The position numbers and the translations under genes are program-made. This document shows positions 12,120-23,972 of a stretch of DNA of 64,000 nucleotides, piece by piece (the first letter of the stretch is position 1; the number at the start of each line of letters is the position of its first letter). The stretch lies in assembly GCA_951640195.1 (NCBI GenBank), contig OX621172.1, forward strand, positions 992,001 through 1,056,000, in the 5' to 3' direction. The stretch comes from Porpolomopsis calyptriformis. Taxonomy: Eukaryota; Basidiomycota; Agaricomycetes; Agaricales; Hygrophoraceae. A model generated the notes under the pieces. It did no database searches and was not told the DNA's origin. It saw nothing but the letters and a program-made list of their open reading frames with translations.

Positions 12120-12836
12120 GAAGGTTGCGTAATCCAGTTCGACAACCAGTACTTGAACGTGTACGATACGGCTAGCTTGAACGAGACTGTAGGAGCGGAT
12201 GCCTCGGCCCATGATACCCTGCAGCAGCTCTATGACCTCGTCCGCAATCTTGGAAGGGTCAATCTTGTGGTGTTCGTTATGCCTTTCAGGATTACCAAGA
12301 ACACTGGAAAAATTACCAGTTAATGCGAGCCATTCTTCCCGAAGAACAAATCCCCACAGTGGTCGAGAATTCGAAGACGACAACGAAGGCTGGTGGCAAA
12401 AAAAACAAGGCACATTTCGCCCGACATGGGGTGACGTTCGACGGGCATGTAATCGGGACAGCCCGTCACCGGCTCACTAGTAACCCAAGGTACACAGAAT
12501 TGCGGACCGGCTTGCAGCTTGCAATACGAAAGTACAGCCATCATACAGACTCCGGCTTATTCCCAGTTCCCCGCAGGCAGAAGATTCTGAAGGTGGGAAC
12601 ACGTCCACCGCTGGTATGAAGACACCGTCGTACACGTTTTGGATAAGTTCTGGCCTATCTTCGAAAAACCTAAGGAGGATCTCCTCCGATTGTACGACGA
12701 AGTCTTGAAGAGCAAGGGCATACTTGACGACGAAGTTATACAATCTGTGGATGGGGTTAAGAAGAAACTCGGAGTTGAAAACACCGTGATGATACCGACT
12801 GACTATGTGTACCCGATGCTCTCTGAGAAATCCTAA
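12120..12836 (+). pseudogene. Broken P-loop GTPase of the agaricomycete expanded type
   Basis: The plus strand encodes FDNQYLNVYDTASLNETVG, a G3-like region with YDTA where DTxG is usual. It continues through QQLYDLVRNLGRVNLVVFVM, ITKNTGKNYQLMRAILPEE and IPTVV. The next conserved piece, FEDDNEGWWQK, lies in another frame, and the following HFARHGVTFDGHVIGTAR is back in the first. The second switch coincides with a run of eight A at 12388-12395. A C-terminal piece from about 12611 to the stop near 12836 (WYEDTVVHVLDKFWPIF) is shifted again. No P-loop GxxxxGKS was found upstream. The gene therefore looks inactivated by small indels and truncated at its 5' end. Unusual splicing could explain some but not all of the shifts. 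Confidence 0.5.
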
Positions 12837-12972
12837 TTCTACCCAGTCGACAGCAGAAAATCTGAGTGCTAATGATCATTAGCACCTTTATAAATTAAAG
12901 TGTTCTTTTGAACTCCGATTGCCGAATCGAGCCTCCAAACTTTTTCGGTTACCTGTTGGACGAAACTTGACG

Positions 12973-14122
12973 ATGGCCGAACAGCTTCTTGCTTTCAAAG
13001 CTGGTCGCGCGTTCAGACGTGAAGGGACAAATTTTGTGGATCCAAGCCCTACAAAGGGTGCCATCATTTTGGCAAGTGGTGATGACGGTCTTCTGCACTT
13101 CATGTGGAAGAATAGGACCACTGATGACATTGAAGAAGTAAGCAGCCGTTGACTGATATGTTGGAGGTCAAGCCTCACCATTGCCGCACTTGTTCGCTGT
13201 AGGATTTGATTTTGTTTCCAACCGATGCTACCTTCACCAAAATCCATCAATCGGTTGGCAGAATGTATGTTCTCAAATTTTCGTCTTCCGATCAAAGGCA
13301 CTTTGTGAGTCGTCAGAAAGAAAAAAACAGTAATCCACGTCATTGATACCGTTTGTCACAGTTTTGGATGCAGGTAAAATTTCTAGCCAACGTTCTGGCT
13401 GTTTACTCTCAATCCGTACTGGTACTCTCACAGAGCGCAGATTCATGTCGGGATGCAGAGTTTGTCGACAACATCAATCGTCTTCTGCAGGACCCTGAAA
13501 GTTCTCTCGTATGGAATACGAGCCCCCCAGGAAGCTCGCCATCCCAGCCCTCGACATCTTCGCCACAGCCCTCACCGTACGTGTCTTGCTCTGATATGCC
13601 CACAATTACCGAAGGTATACGCGTAGAGCAAATTCAGCAGATGCGTTTAGAAACCTGTCCAGACCCGAGCAGCTTGCACAAATTCAGAACCTGATCAACA
13701 CTATGTCCAGAAATGTCCCTCCTGCCCGACCAGGTGCGCAGTCCTCTTAATCGACTCCGTTGTCCCTCCCATATCCCCTTTTCCCAGAACTATCCCTCTC
13801 GGACATCTTGACCCCATCAAATCTGACGCCATTATTTGCCACCCACCCCGAGCTTTTATCTGCACTCTTTCCCCAGCTCCCGCCTGATTTACCCACCCCG
13901 CCTTCAGCTGAGGCACTCCAACGCATCGTCAACTCGCCCCAGTTCCGGGCAGCCGTGCAGAACTTCGACCAGGCCCTGCGGATGGGGATGTTAGGCGGGC
14001 TTGTCAGGGGACTGGGGTTGCCGGACGAGGCAGGCTCAGGAGTTGAGGCATTTTTACGTGCCATTCAAGAGCAGGCGAGAAGAGAATCTGAGACACATGA
14101 AGATAACATGGAAACTGATTGA
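12973..14122 (+). CDS. RPN13: Proteasome ubiquitin receptor Rpn13 / ADRM1
   Basis: Subunit of the 26S proteasome regulatory particle that binds ubiquitin and docks the deubiquitinase UCH37. The N-terminal Pru domain is clear: LLAFKAGRAFRREGTNFVDP, then KGAIILASGDDGLLHFMWKN, and after an intron DLILFPTDATFTKI and GRMYVLKFSSSDQRHFFWMQ. A Ser/Pro linker (SPSQPSTSSPQPS) follows. The C-terminal DEUBAD-like helical domain begins near LTPSNLTPLFATHPELLSAL and contains LPTPPSAEALQRIVNSPQFR and ALRMGMLGGLVRGLGLP. The start ATG at 12973 is the one just before AEQLLAFKAG. The acidic end HEDNMETD precedes the TGA at 14120. Confidence 0.93.
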
Positions 14123-14331
14123 TGTATACAATTTGCCTCCTTGTTTTCTGGCTTGTTGCAATAGACTGCAATTCACGAAGATCCTCCTCGATGCGACGTG
14201 TTACTGAGGGTGGGAGGAGAAACGATTATTCAATATCCCGTCGTTAGATTTGAGGACGCGTATCACAATTACAGTACCATAATGATGACGGTAAGATAAA
14301 GTAGTGCGATAATCTAATGCACCTACAAAAA

Positions 14332-15535
14332 TCAATGGCTCCTTCCAGCCAGCCATTGCACTTCAACCAGTGAGCGTGAAAGCTAGGCATACACAGCGAC
14401 AAGAGGACTACTCACAAACAATATTCCTGCAAAATTCTCAGGCAACATGCAACTGTGAGGGAGGTGAGTACTCACAAATTATGCTGGCTTTTCATGGAAC
14501 ACTATAAGGATCTACTGTCAATGGCTTAAGGAGACGGTGGAAGTCCTTCAGACACACCGAGTAACACTGGTAATCATTGATATAACACGTCAATTAATTA
14601 ACACAACAGGTCAATCATACATACCGAAACCGGTCGATCAGAAATCTTGTCCAATTTTCTGAATTACGGTCTCAGTAATTAGACAATATGGTATGCATGG
14701 AGCTCACAGAGCCTTAATAATCTCCTTGACGGAGGCATGTTCCGACAAGTCATTTTTATTCCCTAACTGCGGGGGCATGTCAATTCTCGCCACGATATAA
14801 GACTAAGGAACCTCACCACCAGCAAAGGTACACCACTCAAGCTAGGTTGTCCCAGCAGTTGGTGTAGCTCGAACTGGGCTGTCTCGAATTTTTCCCGCTG
14901 CTCGAAAGTCCCAATTGAGTGTCATCCGGAGGAATGATAGTAGACATCGGCTACACACGTCAGCAGAATCGACAACAAATCTAAGGCGGATATATCAGCA
15001 AATATTGTCTGCATTCGCATATGATCTAAACGCACACTATGGCGTCAGCTCCACTGCAATACCGCTCCCACATAGATCGAAATTTGGGTTGACCTTCAGG
15101 CCGACTTGAGAAAACGCCAAAATACGGGGGCCAAATGATTACGACGCACCAGCGACGTCCCATACTTTGAGCGTTACATTCCCGTTCCTGACTTTGCGAA
15201 AGTTGAACGCAATCGTTGGCACTACCTCTTCACTCCACTATTTAGTACGAGGTGCGTAAGGTTTGAAGCGCGAGAGAAGAGAAGTGGGGACTTACCTGTC
15301 CCGAGCCGATCACATGAACAAATGATGTTTTTCCAGACGCCTTCACGTCCAGTTCAGCTCCTCACGGCAGAGTAGATCGTGACAACCACGCACTTGCAGT
15401 CCTACTACTGAGATTTCGGCTGTTTTTGAGAAGAAGAATCTGTGAGGACATCTAAGTAAGTGGAAGAATAGGGCCGATAGAATGAGCAATTCACCCGCTA
15501 AACCACTGGAGTATAGTGGAGAAAAAACCAGGCAT
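14332..15535 (-). CDS. ARL8: Arf-like small GTPase Arl8
   Basis: Small GTPase that in animals and many fungi positions lysosomes or vacuoles and late endosomes along microtubules. The frame is cut into about eight small exons. Joined by eye they give MPGFFSTILQWFSG, FFFSKTAEISVVGLQASGKT (G1), FVHVIGSGQ, WSEEVVPTIAFNFRKV (switch I), VTLKVWDVAGGQPKFRSMWE (G3), YCSGADAIV, LHQLLGQPSLSGVPLLVVLG with NKND (G4), KLDKISDRPVSCYS and MKSQHNLNIVLQWLAGRSH before the stop. The N-terminus lacks a myristoylation Gly at position 2, as in Arl8. Length is near the usual 186 residues. It is divergently transcribed from RAD50 across 118 bp. Confidence 0.88.
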
Positions 15536-15653
15536 ATCACTGCGGGAGGTGTAAATGATTGTGTGACGGTTGGCCTCGTGACCTTGATGCAGTTTCGCGC
15601 CTCGATCCATTCTCAGTGTTGGGTACTTGGTAATAACCGCATATACCTGAAGA
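15536..15653. promoter_or_regulatory. Bidirectional promoter region ARL8 / RAD50
   Basis: Only 118 bp separate the ARL8 start codon (15535, minus) from the RAD50 start codon (15654, plus). Both genes must share this region for initiation. No TATA-like box is obvious; nothing else is recognised. Confidence 0.55.
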
Positions 15654-18600
15654 ATGGCTTCTCTGAACAAACTTGCAATCCGGGGAATCCGTTCCTTTGA
15701 TGATAAGCAAATATCTGTCTTGGAATTCTTTTCACCCGTCACCGTTATCGTGGGGCACAATGGTAGTGGCAAAACGACCATCATCGAATGCCTCAAGTAC
15801 GCTACGACGGGCGATCAACCGCCAAATTCGCGTGGGGGCGCGTTCGTTCATGATCCCAAGATGGCCAACGAAAAGGAAGTGAAGGCCCAAGTCAAACTCC
15901 GTTTCGATGCTGCCAATGGTGTTCGCATGCTTGCCGTACGCAACTTATCTGTTTCTATGAAAAAAACTGCCGGATTGACGATGAAGACACTCGAATGTAT
16001 CCTGGCATTGGCAGATGGAAATGCGGACAAGGGGGGGAAGGTTCGTCCTTTCTCTTTGTTTGGGTCCTCTCTGACGATCTCTGTTTTAAAGAGAGGCGCA
16101 ATTTCCACAAAGTGTGCAGAGATGGACGCAGAAATACCACACTTGCTGGGCGTATCAAAGTCTGTCCTTGAAAACGTTATTTTCTGCCATCAGGAAGAAT
16201 CGTACTGGCCCCTCGCTGAACCCGCCACGCTTAAGAAGAAGTTTGATGACATTTTTGAAGCGACAAGGTTTACTTCCTGATAGTCAAACGATCTTGGCAC
16301 CAGCAGCTAATTAAGTCTGCCAGGTATACTAAAGCGTTGGACGCCATCAAAAACCTCCGCAAGGATCGCGTGTCCGAACTCAAAACTGACAAAGAACGCC
16401 TCGAGTCGCTTTCACGAGAAAAAAGTCATGCCGACAAACTAAAAACTCGCATATCCGATCTGAAAGCCACGGTCACAAAAAAGGAAGTCGAGTATAGGGA
16501 TATCAAAAAGACTTACGACGCAATGGTGATCGCCAATCAAAAGTTTTACGACTATGCAACAAAATTCCGCGAGATTTACATGAAAATCCAGAATTTGGAA
16601 GCACAGAAGGCCCGATATGAAACTGAATTGCAGGAAGCCAAGGAGAATTTGCAAGAGATGGAAGGTGTTGCCACTGGTGTAACCGCCTAAACCACTGCGT
16701 TCTGATTGCTGCAACTTGCGTAGGCACTGATGAAGAACTCGACGCAAGATTGCGCAATTTCGACGACCATATTGCACAACAAAAACAAAAGAAAAGGACC
16801 GAGAAATCTCAATGTCAAGATCTCGAAGAGGACCTGGCTAGTGCTCGCAAGCAGCATGTAGAACTAGTAGGCGAACACGGAAGACTTGTTGGCGAGGCCA
16901 AAGTATGTCATATATTAAGTTTATATCCCTACCCGTTTGACGTCCACAGGCCCAAGAACAGCGTGTATCTGATCGTGAAGCATTGATTCGGGAAATTAGC
17001 AACAAGCACAACATTAAAGGCTTTGATCATTCTCCTCTCGAAAGGGAAGAGGTGCTTGATTTTATTTCTCGACTCGCCGATGTTCAGAGAAGGCAAAAGA
17101 TGGAGTTTGAGAAAGTCCAGGTATGTATATATACTCACCGCGAAATATCTACATTGCCTCAGTTCTTCTATTTTCCAGAGTCAAAGTAGAGAGAAGACCG
17201 ATGATTATAATCGAAAGGCTCGTCAGCTGCACACTGGACTGGAAAGCCTCAAGATGCAGAAGACCAATCTTCGTAACCAGATTGTTCGTGAAGGAACTTG
17301 CCTTTCTGCTCTTTTATGCACTGTCTCACCCGGCCTCTAGGACGAACGCCAAAAGTCTATTGCAACTGCAGAGCGTAAACTCGATAAGTCGCAAGCTCTA
17401 CCGGGCGAACTTCGAACGTTGGTTGCAGATATCCAGGAAAAGAAGGCACGAATCAGTAAGATTGAAGCAGACTTCAAACTCGCGAATTATGAAGAGCGCA
17501 TTGCTGAGAAAACCGCGAAATCTCGTACGATGGATGACCGACGGGAAGAGTTGAATGCAGAGATTCGTTCACTCAGTTTACGTGCCGATTCTCGGGCTCG
17601 ATTGGATATCAAACGCGCGGAGGTCAAAAGCAAAACGACGGATATGAAGAATACGTGCGTTTTAATCTACGATATTAACATCATTTAAATATCAAAATTC
17701 TTATGGTTGTCATTCATCCAGTCTAGAGCTTATGAATGCCAAGTTCCGAAAAATTGTGGGCTCGGACGTACATGCGGATACGATGGAACGGGAATTGGAT
17801 CGTATTTCACTGTCAGTCCTTGTCTCCCCTATTGGCCATGTTCTCAGCAGTATCCTGATTACCCCCTAAGCGAGAAAGAGAGAGAACATGCTGAACTCGA
17901 CAGTACGACAAGTTTGATGAATAGGAACTTACAGAAAGCAGAGACCACGCTCTCGAACTTGAAAGCTCAAGTCAAAGCAAAAAGAGATGAGTTTAAAAGT
18001 ATGCTATTCTGTTCCTCTGATTCAAACTTAGGAACTGAAATGTTCATTCGTTAAGGGCTCGAAAAGCAGCTTAAAATCGGAGTAGATATGCATCCAACTC
18101 TAGAGCTCGCTCTCAAGGAAGCAACAGTCGAACTAAACATCCGTCAAGAGTTCGTCGCATATGGTTGTCATGTTCCAGCTATTCGGCTCCTAATTCTCTG
18201 TTATCTTCAGGACCAGCGGCAAAAGAGCTGGAGCGAGTGAGATCTATAAGAGTCTTTTGGAGGTCGGCAAACAAAAGAAGGTCTGCACGGCCTGCAACCG
18301 TCGGTTGGATGACCATGAGCTGATAGTGTTTGAAAAATACGTGAGTTATTATTACACCTTGTCAGACTGCTGGTGACGAATGACTGGCTGGTTTCTGTAG
18401 TTGCAAGATCAAATGAGAAAAACATCCCCAGAAGTAATAGAGGCTAACAGGCGAGAAGCAGAGGAATGGGAAGGGGAACTTGCAAGGCTGCAAGGCTTGT
18501 TGCCCGTCGAGGCTTCCCGAGATCACTTGAAGAGTGTTGAGCTACCTGCATTGGAACTTCAGATGTCGGAGCTAGAGGAGTCGATCCCTGACATGAGCGA

Positions 18601-20772
18601 GAAAGCCGAAGAGGTTTGTGCGGAAAGTATCGGTCTTTGTTGTCTTAGCTGACCACTAACTCGATCAGGGGCTGGAGAAACTGAACAATCTCAAGAAAGA
18701 ATTGAATGATATTTCGATTATGAAGCAGCACGCCAGCCACGCCTCGAAAACACAGAGAGAAACCGACCGCTTGAAACAGGAGATTGCAACCATCGAGCAA
18801 GACCTCTCAGCTACTGGATCAACCAAGACTGCAGATGACGTCCAAGCAGAGCTCAACACATTATCCGGAGATATGTGGGGGCTTATCCACTGTCGGGTTC
18901 TTGAACTGATCACATTGTTATAAAGACGCCTGAATGAGAGGGAGAAGCAAGCGCTAATGGCCGAACGAGAACAACAGCGTAATACTCTGCACTCCCTTGC
19001 ATCCGATTTGCACCAAATGCGGTTAGATGAGAAAACTCTGGAAAATGAGTTACGGGACAAAACAGCGCTCGAAAATCAGGTTGAGATAATGAAGCAAGAG
19101 ATCATATCCTTTACAAGCAAATTAAAGGTACCGAAATACTTGGTCTCAATCACATCGTTTGACGTCGCTGGAACAGGAGCTTGACCTTGGGATTGTCGAG
19201 GCGCAAGCCCCCATCGATCTGCTTGAACGAGAACATCGTCAAGTGCAGAATGAACTCAATGCAAAGATTGCCGAAGCTCAGCGCCTATCTCAAGAGCTGA
19301 ACACGAGCGTCGACAGGCTTGATAGTACGAACAAGGCTATTGAGCGGTAAGACGCATATCTCACCGTTCGAAGCAATTTTCCTCTAAATAGTTTTGGATT
19401 ATAGATACGTGCGAGACAAACGGGGAGCTCAATTACAAGAATGCGAGGCGAACATTGAACAGTTTCAAACTCAGATTCACGACCTTGCCATTGCCATTGA
19501 ACGCGTCCGGGAAAATATCGTCAAGATCGACAAAGAGATCAACGAGAGTGGTGCCTCTGTAGCCAGCTTACGCGAGAATATTCGAGTAAGAAAGCTTATC
19601 CGAGAAATTGCAGCGACTCGGGCAGAGATCGATTCCCTCGACGTGGAAGAGGCTGCGAAATCTCGAAGGAACTTTGAGGAAAAGTACAACATTGAAAAAC
19701 AAAAGGAGACGGATTTGCAAGGAAAGGTGCGAGGCCACGAGTTCCTGAGTATACCCAATCCCGAGTTTGATCCGTTCAGTACGCCCATATTGGTGGGGAA
19801 GTCAGCTCGCAAAAGTCTCAGCTGAAAACTTGGGAGACCGACCTCAAAGAATTCAAAGACATCAATAAGAGATATACAGATCAACTTATTAAGGTCAAGG
19901 TATGGAGGTTTCATTTTTATTTGAGGTGCATTGACCTACACATCCTCTAGATGTCTGACATGGCGAATAACGATCTGGAAAAGTATGCGAAAGCTCTTGA
20001 TAAGTGAGTACTCGTCTCTGAATGCGAAGACTCCCGTAATTGCGTTTCAGTGCGATCATGAAATATCATTCACTCAAGATGGAAGAGGTAAACGACACAA
20101 TGCGGCACCTGTGGAACAAGACCTACCAAGGCACCGGTACGAATCCTCTCAGTCGGAAACCTGTTTCAAAACCAATTATACATATTAGATATTGATGGGA
20201 TTAAAATTCGATCTGATGTCGAAGGAGCAGCCTCGAAAAGATCTTACAATTACCGAGTATGATTCAATTCCGCCATTTTTGGGTTACTGCTCATACGGCA
20301 CAGGTTGTTATGACCAAAGACCAGGTCGAAATGGATATGCGCGGCCGGTGCTCTGCTGGACAAAAGATGCTGGCTTCTATTATCATACGACTTGCATTGT
20401 CCGATTCTTTTGGTCAAAACTGCGGCATTCTCGCACTTGACGAGCCTACAAACGCCCTTGATACAGAGAACATTGACGCTCTGGCCGCCAGCCTGGTGGA
20501 GTGGGTTCATTATTCCATATTTTTGGATGCCAAATTGACTTGTTTGTTGCCAAGCATCATCAACGAACGCAAAAACCACTCCAATTTCCAGCTGATCATC
20601 ATCACCCACGACGAGAACTTTCTTCGCAAGTTGGGTCAAAGTGAGGTGATGGAATATTACTGGTGCGAGTAAAATAAAAAGTTTCCAAGTTCCTACTTAG
20701 GATTCTTTTAACAGGCGGGTGTCAAGAGATTCCAGGCAAAAATCAATAATTGAACGGCAACGATTCAGGTGA
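15654..20772 (+). CDS. RAD50: DNA double-strand break repair ATPase Rad50
   Basis: Core of the Mre11-Rad50-Nbs1 complex in the nucleus. The N-terminal ATPase lobe has the Walker A motif [20 protein letters not shown] and [17 protein letters not shown]. Long coiled coils follow, split by many short introns. The zinc hook is [13 protein letters not shown] (CxxC) near 18277. The second coil leads to the C-lobe with the ABC signature [20 protein letters not shown] and Walker [14 protein letters not shown] near 20440. The D-loop and the His switch are present ([11 protein letters not shown]). The last exon after an intron at about 20665-20715 encodes [18 protein letters not shown] and ends at TGA 20770-20772. 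The ATG at 15654 begins [15 protein letters not shown], the conserved Rad50 start. The gene looks intact, with about 20 exons. Confidence 0.95.
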
Positions 20773-20986
20773 ACATTCGATGGCCGGGAAGGACATCAGA
20801 GTGAGTTTGCTTGGGCAACTCTTTGTACTTGCCTAGTTATGTACAGTACAATGCATAGCCTCTGTCCCCCCAAATATCTATGCATTATGAGATGGCAATT
20901 TGGCATTTGGTCCTTGAACCTATGATATGCTTGCCCGATTACATCATCACTAACGGACGTGGCACTGACCGCCATCTCCACACGAC

Positions 20987-21920
20987 ATGCCTGTCGGAAT
21001 CGAGGCATGGGTTACCCAAATCCCACCCATAACTCGCGGGTGGCTTGTACTTTCAGTTCTGACAAGCCTGGCTGTGGTTCGTCTATTTCACTTCTGTTTT
21101 TGTAGTCTCGTTTTTTCATTGTAACATCCAGCAATGCCAGCTTGTAACACCCCTCCAGCTCTATTTTAGCCCCAAGTCTGCGTTTACGAATGCACAGGTG
21201 CGTGCGTCCCTAAATTCTGTCGGCCTTTCGCACTCATATTTCACGTTCTTTTCAGCCGTGGCGGGCATTCACCACATTTTTTTACTTCGGAACCATATCA
21301 TTAGACTTTGTCTTCCATCTATTCTTCTTGTGCGCCCACTCCCATCCGTTTCCACCTAATTGGATTTTTTTTTATGACTCGTCCCGCAGCATGCGGTATA
21401 GTCGTATGTTGGAAGAATCATCATTTGCAAATCGCAAAGCGGATTATTTTTGGTTATTACTGCTCTCATCTATTATGCTTCTCGCAAGTCCCTTCCCTTC
21501 CCGGTCCACTTAACGCTCACACGCCTTCCCTCCCCCAGGCTCTTTCACCCCTCGTCAACCTCCCATTTCTTTCCTCCCCCCTCGCCTTTGTGCCCATCTA
21601 TCTCTGGTCCCGACGGCACCCCTCGACACCCATCTCACTCTTCGGCCTCTTCACCATCTCGGCACCCTACCTCCCCGTCGCCCTCGTCGCCTTCTCGTGG
21701 CTTCTGAATGGCACCTGGCGAGCCGCAGTAGGTGACCTCATCGGGTGTGCAGTCGGCCACATAGCCTGGTTCTTGCGAGACGTCTGGAGTCGCGAATTGG
21801 TCGGAGGGTCGAGCGTGTTAACCGAAGCACCGACAACGTTGTACGTTTCCTCGCTCGTTGTGTTCTAACACTTGACAAACAAAAACTTCATCTAGAAAAC
21901 GCCTCTTTGGGGATATATGA
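20987..21920 (+). CDS. Derlin (Der1-like ER membrane protein)
   Basis: Rhomboid-like pseudoprotease of the ER that retrotranslocates misfolded proteins in ERAD. The start MPVGIEAWVTQIPPITRGWL is characteristic, with exon 1 beginning at 20987. Later pieces are LQLYFSPKSAFTN, QPWRAFTTFFYFGTISLDF (the WR motif of rhomboid folds), FFLMRYSRMLEESSF and DYFWLLLLSSIMLLA. The last large exon has several membrane segments, LSPLVNLPFLSSPLAFVPIY and SAPYLPVALVAFSWLLNG, and the GxxxG-like DLIGCAVGHIAWFLRDVW. After a final intron the protein ends TLKRLFGDI with TGA at 21918-21920. No catalytic Ser/His pair is expected in derlins. Confidence 0.9.
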
Positions 21921-22286
21921 ATCCCGCTCGTGATGTCTAACGCCTAGAGTACGGATCCGAGAAGGTTCAGGCGAAGGAAAGTTAGAGATCCCTGCCGTTG
22001 GAGGGCTTCTGGCGCCAAGTTATTGGGATGAGCGGATCACTCTGTTCCGGTCATGCACTTGTACGGTCGTTTACCGTGTTAGCCTTACGGGTCCACACAA
22101 GCAGACATGGAACTTGTATAACTTTTCAAAAAAAGACTGTGGATCGTATATATAAAGCATAAATTGGCAGGCATACCAGACGCGCCTAGTGAATAATAAA
22201 AATGGCAGAGCCGAAAACATACACATAGAAAACGAGGGGCTGGATTCATATTCAATAATGCGACGACGCCGCTTGCAGAACCACGA
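21921..22286. other. Convergent 3' intergenic region
   Basis: This 366-bp region lies between the derlin stop on plus and the NDK-like stop on minus. It holds both 3' ends. No conserved frame is recognised. Confidence 0.4.
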
Positions 22287-23937
22287 CTAGTGTACGAGTG
22301 CCCTGGCCTTTGGCTTTGAGGGTTTACCGGCAGAAGCCTCCTTCTCCATTTTCGCGGCCCGAAGTAAGGCACTCTTGTTGCTTCGGGGCGCGATGGTGGG
22401 CGCTTGGATGGCAGGTACGTGTAGGCTTGGCCTCGTGGCAGATTCGGGCAAGGGCGATTGGCCATCATTGGCTGGAGAAGGCGTGCGGGTAGATGTTCGC
22501 TGAGAGGTATCAGAGGTGACGCGGTATAGGCTGGGACGCGAGGCGGTAGAAGAGGCAGGGCGCGGCCTGTCGATCTCAGCGCGGGATCTGGGGCGGGGAT
22601 CGGTGGACTTGTATAAAGAAGCTTGCGAATTGCTTCGGGCTAGGCCTGGTTGCTTTGGTGCGGTAGGCGGGCGGACTGTGGGGAGAAAGATTGGAAAAAT
22701 TGGCAAGCATAGGAGGGATTTGCACTGAACTTACACATATAAGAAGTGGGCGGTGCGGAGTCCTTGGACGCTCGTAGAGCAGCGCTTTTGTTGATCTTGG
22801 GAGCGACGGTGGGAGCCTTGACGGATTGTACGGCGATCGACTCTCTCCGTTTGTGTCCTGGGACACCCTCGAAAGTGTGGGGATCGGGGCTTCGCATGTT
22901 GCCGACGATGGCACTGATGGGCCTCCGCTTCTGGGATGGCTCTGTGGGCTGGCCTATTCTGAGAGAGGCGGCGCGAGTCATGCGCGGTGCGACGACGGGT
23001 GGAGCGGTGGACGCGACGGTGATCGTCCCCGTTCGTTTGTGGCCGGGGACATTGGCAAAGGTCGTCTTGAGGCGTTCTTTCGAGAGCGGGGAGCGGGGGA
23101 CGGTTGTTAATGCCGGCTTTTCCGGAACGAGGCCGGCGCGAAGGGCAGCGGCGCGGGTGGTGCGGGGCATGATATCGGGCGCTTCGTGTGTCTTGGGGAG
23201 AGGCCGGGCGCGAAAGAGAATTTTTTGGCTGGTGTGGACTCTACCATCGCTGCCGGTGAACGTAGAAGGGTTGGATGGAGCGTAGCCTTCGTCTGAAGTC
23301 GTCCTCTCGCGCAATTCAGCAAGGACATCATGGGTGTGGTCCGGAAGCTCAGAGGTGGGAAAGGGTGGGGAAGAGGCAAAAAGGGAAGCGATCTGCAACT
23401 CTGCAATCTGAGCGTCGGCTGAGCCCATGAGGGCGTTCTGTTGGGGAGATACTCCGTAGAGTGCACGGAGCGAGGTGGGAGAATCTTGCCTGGCGATTTC
23501 GGGGTCGGGATTGCCCATGAGGGTGTTCCAGACTTCTATTGACCGACGTCGTTCGAGTACGTAGACCCAGACGGGACCGCTAAGGGGGGAGAACGGGTGA
23601 ATGTGGAGAAAGAGAAAGGGTGATGGTCACGAACTCTGCCAAAGAACTGGCGTCGTCGCCGAAGAGCTCGAAGAAAAAGTCAGGATCTGAATCGGTGTCG
23701 AACTCCATTTGACGCTCCTTGACGATCTGCATGAGAAGAGAAGGCAGTTTAGCGCGGCAAAAGGTAAATTTGGGGGGTGATTCGAACCTCGAAGTTGACA
23801 TCGAGGATGCGGTGTTCGATGTCGAACCTATGAGCTAAAGCATGATTCTTGATGATGGCAACCGTCCTGGACGTGTTGAGGGAGATATTTGAGAGCGCAG
23901 GCTCGATTTGTTCTGGAGGAGGAGGTGATTGGGACAT
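22287..23937 (-). CDS. Nucleoside-diphosphate-kinase-like protein lacking the catalytic His
   Basis: The N-terminal NDK fold is recognised by RTVAIIKNHALAHRFDIEHR, VKERQMEFDTDSDP, FFELFGDDASSLAEGPVWVY, RRRSIEVWNTLMGNPDPEIA and LRALYGVSPQQNALMGS. In true NDP kinases the last block reads N-x-x-HGSDS; here Met replaces the phospho-accepting His, so kinase activity is unlikely. The C-terminal half is a disordered basic region. It has at least four copies of a short repeat of the form AP-x-VAPR-x-x-x-A-x-LR (for example APTVAPKINKSAALRASK, APTIAPRSNKSALLRAAK) and the element VPGHKR twice. Three introns are seen: about 23760-23730, 23630-23570 and 22740-22690. Its start is 35 bp from the TAM41 stop codon. 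Confidence 0.8.
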
Positions 23938-23972
23938 TGATTGAAAAAGGAGTCAATTACGGTCACACGTTG

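Noticed and set aside
22746..23285. 179-codon plus-strand frame opposite the NDK-like gene
   Set aside because: Shadow of the repeat-rich tail; the minus strand has the recognised domain.
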